In this document: piece after piece, positions 58,001-64,000 of the stretch
Numbering within the stretch: the stretch's first letter is position 1
Layout: each line of letters starts with the position of its first letter
Source of the DNA: Rhizophagus clarus
Lineage: Eukaryota; Glomeromycota; Glomeromycetes; Glomerales; Glomeraceae
Direction: 5' to 3'
Length of the DNA stretch: 64,000 nucleotides
Assembly: GCA_015698045.1 (NCBI GenBank)
Contig: BLAL01000081.1
Location: 188,501-252,500, forward strand
Position numbers and translations under genes: made by a program
The notes under the pieces: model-generated
Told to the model about the DNA's origin: nothing
The model's input: the letters and a program-made list of their open reading frames with translations, nothing else
Databases searched by the model: none

Positions 58001-58910
58001 TACTTTCCAAATTTCTCGCGTTTATTACTGGATTTCTCACATCGCATTTTAATACCTTGTTTTTCGTATCCCATTTTTATTACCAAACGTTTCTTATTTT
58101 TATTACCAAATTCGTATTTCTCTCTTCATATTAACTTATATTTCTTCTACTTGTCACTCCTCCGGTATGTCTGTAGAACAAACATGGTGAATTATTAGAC
58201 CAGTTACAAGAAGCAAAAAATAACCTACAAAATTTATTAGAAATTTCACAAAATGAAATTCAAGAATTAACAAAATCATTAAGTGATGCAAAAAAAATCC
58301 ATCAAGATTTTATGAAAATTTTGAAACCATTATCTATTTTAATCGATTTCATCAACTGGATTTATGGTAATTTTCCAACCAACCTATCATGGTTAAACTA
58401 ATTTTTGAATAATAAATTTTGATCAATAACTCTTCTTTAGATGGGAAACCTTTTACAAATAATGTTATTACAAATAATGTAATCTACGTTATTCCATTAT
58501 TTGCAATTATATTTTGGATATTATTTGGTAAAATAGTGGCGATTTCATGTATGTGATTAACGATCTCATCATGTATATATTCTTAATGTCGTCGATTTCA
58601 CCTTTTAAGACTTTTTTTTTTTCTTGGATTCCATAGTAACGATGCAAATATTATATCGATACATCACTCAATATGAGACGTTCGATGAACGATTCATTCA
58701 ATCTTTTGTGTTGGTGGTAAATATTACAATTTACAAACTTACAACTGAAATGTTCCTATTTTTTTTTTAAAAAAAAAAAGAATAAACAATTTAAGTATGA
58801 TCTTGTGCATTAAAAAGGTTACAGGCGGAATATTAACAAGAATCTTTTCCAATGGATTTGAAGATCAAGTGATAACCAAAATATTTAACATAATTCGTGG
58901 ATTTTACTAG
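55068..58910 (+). CDS. KAR5: Kar5/GEX1/Brambleberry-type nuclear-fusion (karyogamy) protein, 15 exons
   Basis: It is predicted to act in the nuclear envelope in the fusion of nuclei. Exons are 55068-55230, 55298-55366, 55439-55546, 55723-55819, 55876-55934, 56052-56090, 56155-56315, 56429-56527, 56598-56690, 56773-56829, 56892-56972, 58177-58366, 58441-58548, 58637-58716 and 58818-58910. They join in one frame of 498 residues. It has a signal peptide (LMINYLLFFHLVFGFNG). The cysteine-rich domain follows with Cys 89, 101, 121, 134, 144 and 169, containing the family signature PQFWTTYSGYFREVSQMCFA (152-171) and RYSLERDLLEEYNRNVT. A long coiled coil comes next, and a C-terminal membrane segment at about 418-441 (VIPLFAIIFWILFGKIVAI). 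Cys spacing and PQxWTxYSGYxRE are the hallmarks of the family. Introns 10 and 11 use GC donors (GCAAGT, GCACGT). Intron 11 is 1.2 kb and full of repeats. Function in this organism is inference. Confidence 0.85.
57005..58140 (+). repeat. Higher-order tandem repeat filling intron 11 of the Kar5-like gene
   Basis: Short T-rich words TTTCTCGCATTTTTATTACC, ACCTAATTTTTCGCATCCCA and similar recur dozens of times. A 90-bp block at 57,190-57,280 recurs at 57,389-57,480. A block at 57,720-57,795 recurs at 57,910-57,985. Both have about 190-200 bp spacing, so there is a higher-order period. The repeats leave several hundred bases of open frame, an artefact of low complexity. They end about 35 bp before exon 12. 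Confidence 0.85.
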
Positions 58911-61900
58911 AAAAATTTAAGGTTTACCTTTTTACCAAAAAAAAAAAGAAATACCAAATAATAAATGACGCAAATCAATTGTTGACCAATTAGGATGGAA
59001 ATATACATATCAGGTTATAATTACATATGATAACAAGATGATGTACGAGAAAAATACGCAAACTTTATCAAACTTTATTAAAGAATTGATTTTCTATAAC
59101 TCGAATGCTCAAAAGTTAGGATTATTTATACCTTTTTTTATAATTATATATAAATATATATGTATGTATAAAAAAACGTGAGAAATAAATGAATTAGTAT
59201 GAGTTCATAGAAGTATTACTTTAATAAGAAATTTTAATGCAAAAGGAAAATTTCAAAAAGTTACCAAATAATAATTTTTCTATGAAATTAAAAATAAAGA
59301 AAAACTTGAGATGAAATTTTTTTAACGCCTCAATAATTTAATTTATACTAATTAGAGCATAAATTGATAATCAAAAATGCAATAATAATGTTTGTGCGCA
59401 GTTCTTTACATAACAATCATTATTTCGCGAATCCGAAACTTAATTATTTATTAGTTTAGATCGTTTAGATCGTTTAGATCAAAAAAATAGATCAAATATT
59501 ACCGTATATAACGAAAAACCCGATTTTAAATCTATAAAATTAAATTTCCGATTTTTATCGAATGTAACATGTGAACAATTAAAAATTCTCCATTTTCACG
59601 AGACAATTTTTACATAAGATTTCTTTGTAAAGTAGGAGATAAATAAAAAAAAAAGGTAAATAAATAAATATAATAATAATAATAAAAATAAATAAATAAG
59701 TACATAAATAATAAAGTAAAGTAAAATAAAAAAAAAAAAAAATCGTTATCTAATCAATGTATATGAATCAATCCCTTTTTATAGAATCTCTTTTTTTTTT
59801 TTTTTTTTTTCCTTGGATAAAATAAGAAAGTGATGTTTTCGAATTTTTTTTTTTACAAACAAGTTTTTCCTTATGCAGTCCAACTTTGACATTTTTTTTT
59901 TGATATTTTTCATTTATTTGCTTGCATCTTTGATTTCATTATTTAAACATCTGATTTTTTTTTTTTACTTCATGTTACCATTCTTGAATAAATACGTGTT
60001 TATCTTTAATTTGTAATTTTTAAAGTATTTTTTTTTTTTTTTTATACTTGTGTTTTTTTGCCGGAAGTCCGAATATGGAAGTATATTATAAATAATTTTT
60101 TTCTTTGTTAGAGATTTAGAAAAAAGCTTATCGTGATTATTAAACTTCCAAAAATAGTAATCAAAAATGTTTTCCCAAGATCTTATGTAAACATAAACAA
60201 AAAGATAAACCATAAAAAAAAACCTAAAAAATAAAAAACAAAAACAAAGAAAAGCGAAAGGAAAAAGAACCTTACCGAAATTATTTGAATTACTTGGTAT
60301 CATGTATCATTCGTGTTTTTTTAAAATATATATATATATATATATGGTAAAATTAATAAATTTAAAAAAAAACTTGGTTTCCAAGTTTCCTTTCAGGATA
60401 TATCAGGTGGCAAAAGTGTCATTTTTTGACACTTTTTTTTTTAAAAAAAAAAAAAAACGTGGGAGTGATTGGAGTGATTCAATTATGACGATGACGATTA
60501 TAACGTTTCACCTACTATCCTTGAGAAGCAATTCATTTATATATAATACATATTTATTTATTTATGTAATGATAAGCTAATTAGTAATAACGTTTCTTTA
60601 TTTCGATTTTTTTTTTGATGTGATCGATCGGTAAAAAAAAAATTAAAAGAAATAAAATAAAGATTATTTGCTTAATAACGCAAATAACGCAAATAACGCA
60701 TAAACGTTAAATAGCGCATAACGCATAATCGATAAGCATAAACTTAAAATGACACAACATAAACGTAAAAGTATAACAACAATAACGTATAAACGTATCA
60801 AACTATGATTTTTTTATGCATTTATAAAAGAAAATTTTATTTTATTTTTTTTTTTTTTATTAAACAAAAAAAACTCCGAAAAATCAAGATTACCCTTATA
60901 AAAAAAGATTTATCCAGATGATTGATTGACGTAAATTCCCGTCAAGTAAAACGAAAATACTAAAAAGTAAATTAAACAATAACTGGATAACTGGCTTATG
61001 TGTGGCGGATGTTTTAAAATGAAATAATGAAACTATATAAAGTATATAATATGATTTAAATAGGAATTACATCGGGTATATCAAGTATATCAAATAGTAA
61101 ATCATTCTAGGTACCTAAAGAAGAATCTTTAAAATCATATTACCACACGGATATATTTATATCGGGAATTCCGCACGTTCATACTAAATATTTCAGCCAA
61201 ATCAGCTGAGTTCAGTCGACGTTTTATGATCAAAGATCACAGGTAAAAAGAAAAGTGGATGGCGGGAAATATTATTATGTGGCTGATAATAGTGGTTTTT
61301 GTAAAGAAAGTAGGTAGATAGATTGGACAGTTACACTTAACGGTGCGTTATCGGTCGATCTTTGAGATCACGCGAATACATGCTTTTTGTACGACAAGGG
61401 TGAATAGAAAAAAGCGCAAATCAATTCATAGAAAATAACAATTAAGAAAAACAAAAGGTTTAAAACCAATTGCGGTTGGCAGATTAAACCATATTAACCA
61501 ATTGCAGCCGATTAAAACGACCGTTGGATGATAACAAATGATAACAAAGTTTGTAGTTGGTTGATCAAAAAAAAAAAAATAATTTAATATAAAAAAAAAT
61601 TATGAATAAAAAGAAAAGATGACGACAAACGAAACGAGAAACGAGAGAACGAAAAGAAAAAATTTTGTACAAGATGATATAAATACATATGTATATTACA
61701 ATATATAAAATATATTTTACCGTAACGTAAAGTAAATGGTCAGCCAATGTCACTATGATTTACCTTTTTTATTTATAAGTTTGTTAATTTATTTTTATCA
61801 TGCAAAATGTTTTCTATGAATTATAGAAAAAAAGGAAAAAAAAAAAAAAAATATGCAAAAAATAAAATTTTTTTTTTTTCCTCTTTCACTTTTTTTCTCC

Positions 61901-63289
61901 TCACTATGAAAATTTTACAGATATTTATAGACTCTTGTTTGGATTTTCAAACTTTTTGTTTCGATTTTTTTTTTTTTTTTTTTTTTTGCGATTCGATGTT
62001 AATTTTATCATTTTATCATTATTTTATTATTTATCATTATTTATCATTATTATTTTTTTCTTCTTCCTTTTATTTTTTGTTTTTTTTTCTTTACTTTCTT
62101 TTTGTTTTACTACGCCAGAAAAAAAAATTAAACGTTATCCACGTGAAAATACTAATACAATTTTAGCCAAATGATGAGAAAATTTACTTCTAACCCCAGA
62201 TTTTTAATTTACCGGAAACTGCATAAATATTAAAAAATGAAAAAAAAAAAAAATAATAAAAAAAATAACATTAAAACGACTGCGGGAATTCTCAGGAACA
62301 CCAAAATGCTAAACAAACATAATGAGCATGTCAAACACGTGATCTGTAACACTATATAAAAGAAAACAAATTCACATACTATCCATATATATTTGTTTTT
62401 TTTATGCAAAAAATCATCCTATGAATAATACTTGTAAAGGAATTCGACTATGGCTAATATCATATTCCAAAATAACCTAAATAACCTTCTCTTTCAAGTA
62501 CTTTTGGTAATTTAGAAACAAAAAAAAAAATTTCTTGTTCCCATACTATAATTGTTTAATTTCATACAGAGTATTGACGTATTATTATTTTATGACATAA
62601 AAAGGTAGTTATTTGAAAAAATACGTAATATCTATTATCTCTATAATCAAGGTTTATCAATTGTGGAGTAGTACATTTTGGGCGTCAAAAGTTCCCTTGT
62701 TAAAAAAAAAAATATCATCTAACAATCAAATTTACATATAAATTAATTTTCATTGAAAAAAAAATAGATTTATAAAACCGAAAATACCATGAATAAGGTA
62801 GATTTTGTGGCTTGCAAAACCGTTAGATTATCCTCCAACATTTTTTATCTTCTTTATCTCAATGAAATTTCAAAAATCATTCTAACCGATATTCGGCTAG
62901 ATTAAAAAATAGATATTTGAAAATAAACAAAAAATAAACCTTAAATCGGATAAGCATGTTTTTTTCATTTTATGTGATATGAACGATTTAAATTATCACA
63001 TTTGATGATTGACGACAATATCAAAATATCATGGTGGTGACTTACGTACAACGCCTAACGTACACGCACGGTGTACAGCATAATAATCGCATAATAATCG
63101 GATATATGAGATAGGTTAAATAAATAATAAAAATGATAATATGTATAAACGGGATATAATAATATTATAGTTTCCCGAAGAAACTTAAATCGGTTTCGTT
63201 TAAAAAAATCTCAATGGTGTGTAGTGTAATTTACAAATAAGAACAGATAATAATAATAAATAAATATAAACAATTAAATCAAGTTGAAA
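58911..63289. other. Long homopolymer-rich region without a supportable gene
   Basis: The 3' side of the Kar5-like gene is followed by very long poly-A/poly-T tracts (59,640-60,060; 60,430; 61,570; 61,840-62,110). An (ATAACGCAA)n-like short repeat lies at 60,676-60,730. Moderately higher-complexity sequence at 61,130-61,560 (for example TCAGCTGAGTTCAGTCGACG) might be a promoter or 5' UTR of a gene beyond my detection. No frame in it looks like protein. Confidence 0.5.
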
Positions 63290-63553
63290 ATGTTGAATGT
63301 TGATCCTCATCTTATATTATACAATGAATTTTATAATGTATTTGATATTTTTGGGAGAAATTCAAAAAAAATCATCTCGAATCATTTCATGATTGTTGAG
63401 TTCAGTACTCTTGATGATCTCTTATTATTACGGTTTAGTTTTAAGAACTTTCAACAAGAAAGTATTCATTTTATTATTAATTCTTTAAAATTCAAATGTT
63501 TTCACTATGAAATAAACATAAAAGAAAATTCCAGTGTGATGAATTTATTTTAA
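63290..63553 (+). CDS. Small ORF, unknown (87 residues), doubtful
   Basis: The ATG at 63,290 opens 87 codons ending at TAA 63,551-63,553. The sequence is Phe/Asn/Ser/Ile-rich (HLILYNEFYNVFDIFGRNSK; FSTLDDLLLLRFSFKNF) with a pattern that could be one small folded domain. No signal peptide, metal site or family was recognised. It stands alone, with a long poly-T tract after it. It could be real or chance in AT-rich DNA. Confidence 0.3.
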   Translation: MLNVDPHLILYNEFYNVFDIFGRNSKKIISNHFMIVEFSTLDDLLLLRFSFKNFQQESIHFIINSLKFKCFHYEINIKENSSVMNLF

Positions 63554-63589
63554 ACGCGCTCGTCGCTATGGTTTATGTTTTTAGTAAAT

Positions 63590-63620
<31 letters not shown>

Positions 63621-64000
63621 CGTTTTATTATTGTTTAAACTAATTTATATATTTATATCTATAAATATATTTCTCACGATTTCATGAGTCCATGACCTTT
63701 TTAACCGTAATGCATGATTAATCACCTTCAAATTTACTATTTATATTTTAGGTCCTCGTGTATACTCCGGTACTCCGAGAAAGAATGTCCTTATATTAAA
63801 TAATTGTTCAAATTCTTTTTTTTTTAAAAATATTTTTTTTATACGAAAAATTGAATATTTGAATGTTTGAATAGTAGTTAAGAAAAGGTTAAGAATTATT
63901 GGTTTTATTTATATTAACCCGGAAAATCATATCAAAATTCAGAAAAAACACATGGTCGCATATATATATAAAAATAAATACATATTATATATATATATAT
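63554..64000. other. Non-coding tail with poly-T and AT microsatellite
   Basis: A run of about 29 T starts at 63,592, and a TA-rich microsatellite runs at 63,961-64,000 to the window edge. No gene seen. Confidence 0.6.

Noticed and set aside
57120-58052. Overlapping long open frames rich in Phe, Tyr, His and Leu
   Set aside because: They arise from the T-rich tandem repeat in intron 11 of the Kar5-like gene; all three frames are equally open.
60350-60580. Small frames in the poly-A/T zone near 60.3 kb
   Set aside because: The codons are dominated by Phe/Lys homopolymer, with no domain-like pattern.
1-64000. tRNA or rRNA genes
   Set aside because: I scanned for the GGTTCRANYCC-type T-arm and for conserved rRNA words and found nothing convincing; a covariance search would be needed to exclude them.

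Overview
The window is about three-quarters A+T, and its host genes carry many short GT-AG introns of roughly 40-120 bp. Host gene families are fungal (Lsb5-like VHS/GAT, FCP1-like phosphatase, P450, Kar5-like). Many dispersed protein families match my memory of arbuscular mycorrhizal fungi. I read it as a Glomeromycotina (Rhizophagus-like) chromosome segment. That is inference; no marker gene proves it.

Layout. (1) 1-22.2 kb is a nest of mobile elements. A Polinton/Maverick-like element (about 519-17,720) has 585-bp inverted termini about 95% identical. It carries a D5-like helicase, protein-primed-type DNA polymerase B, FtsK/HerA-type packaging ATPase, integrase with chromodomain, a zinc-ribbon protein, an NPxTGR-motif protein, and a Gag-like plus possible retropepsin-like module. 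It is a broken fossil with roughly a dozen interruptions. Its polymerase is split by a younger hAT transposon (4,501-8,042) with a perfect 8-bp target duplication. A second, decayed hAT (18,328-21,447) splits a DDE-like gene remnant beside it. (2) 22.2-33.3 kb has no host gene. It holds two non-autonomous elements of like design (22,999-26,136 and 28,585-31,092), with inverted ends around about 15 tandem units of about 110 bp that look like micro-exons between splice sites. Between them lies a pogo-like MITE (26,310-27,518) with its own 188-bp tandem array.

(3) 33.3-58.9 kb is host sequence: an 11-exon Lsb5-like VHS/GAT gene (-), two divergent alpha/beta hydrolases (- and +), a single-exon multi-pass membrane protein (-) with a partial 5' copy upstream, an FCP1-type phosphatase with an arginine/serine-rich N-terminus (-), a cytochrome P450 with two frame-inconsistent exon joins (-), and a 15-exon gene (+) I identify as a Kar5/GEX1/Brambleberry-type nuclear-fusion protein. 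(4) 58.9-64 kb is homopolymer-rich and nearly gene-free, with one doubtful small ORF.

How they relate: the element genes form one replication-packaging-integration set. The host genes look like independent loci. The only visible shared control is the roughly 190-bp divergent promoter between the hydrolases. The most valuable host gene is the Kar5-like one, because it belongs to the karyogamy machinery and its lineage is usually described as lacking an observed sexual stage.
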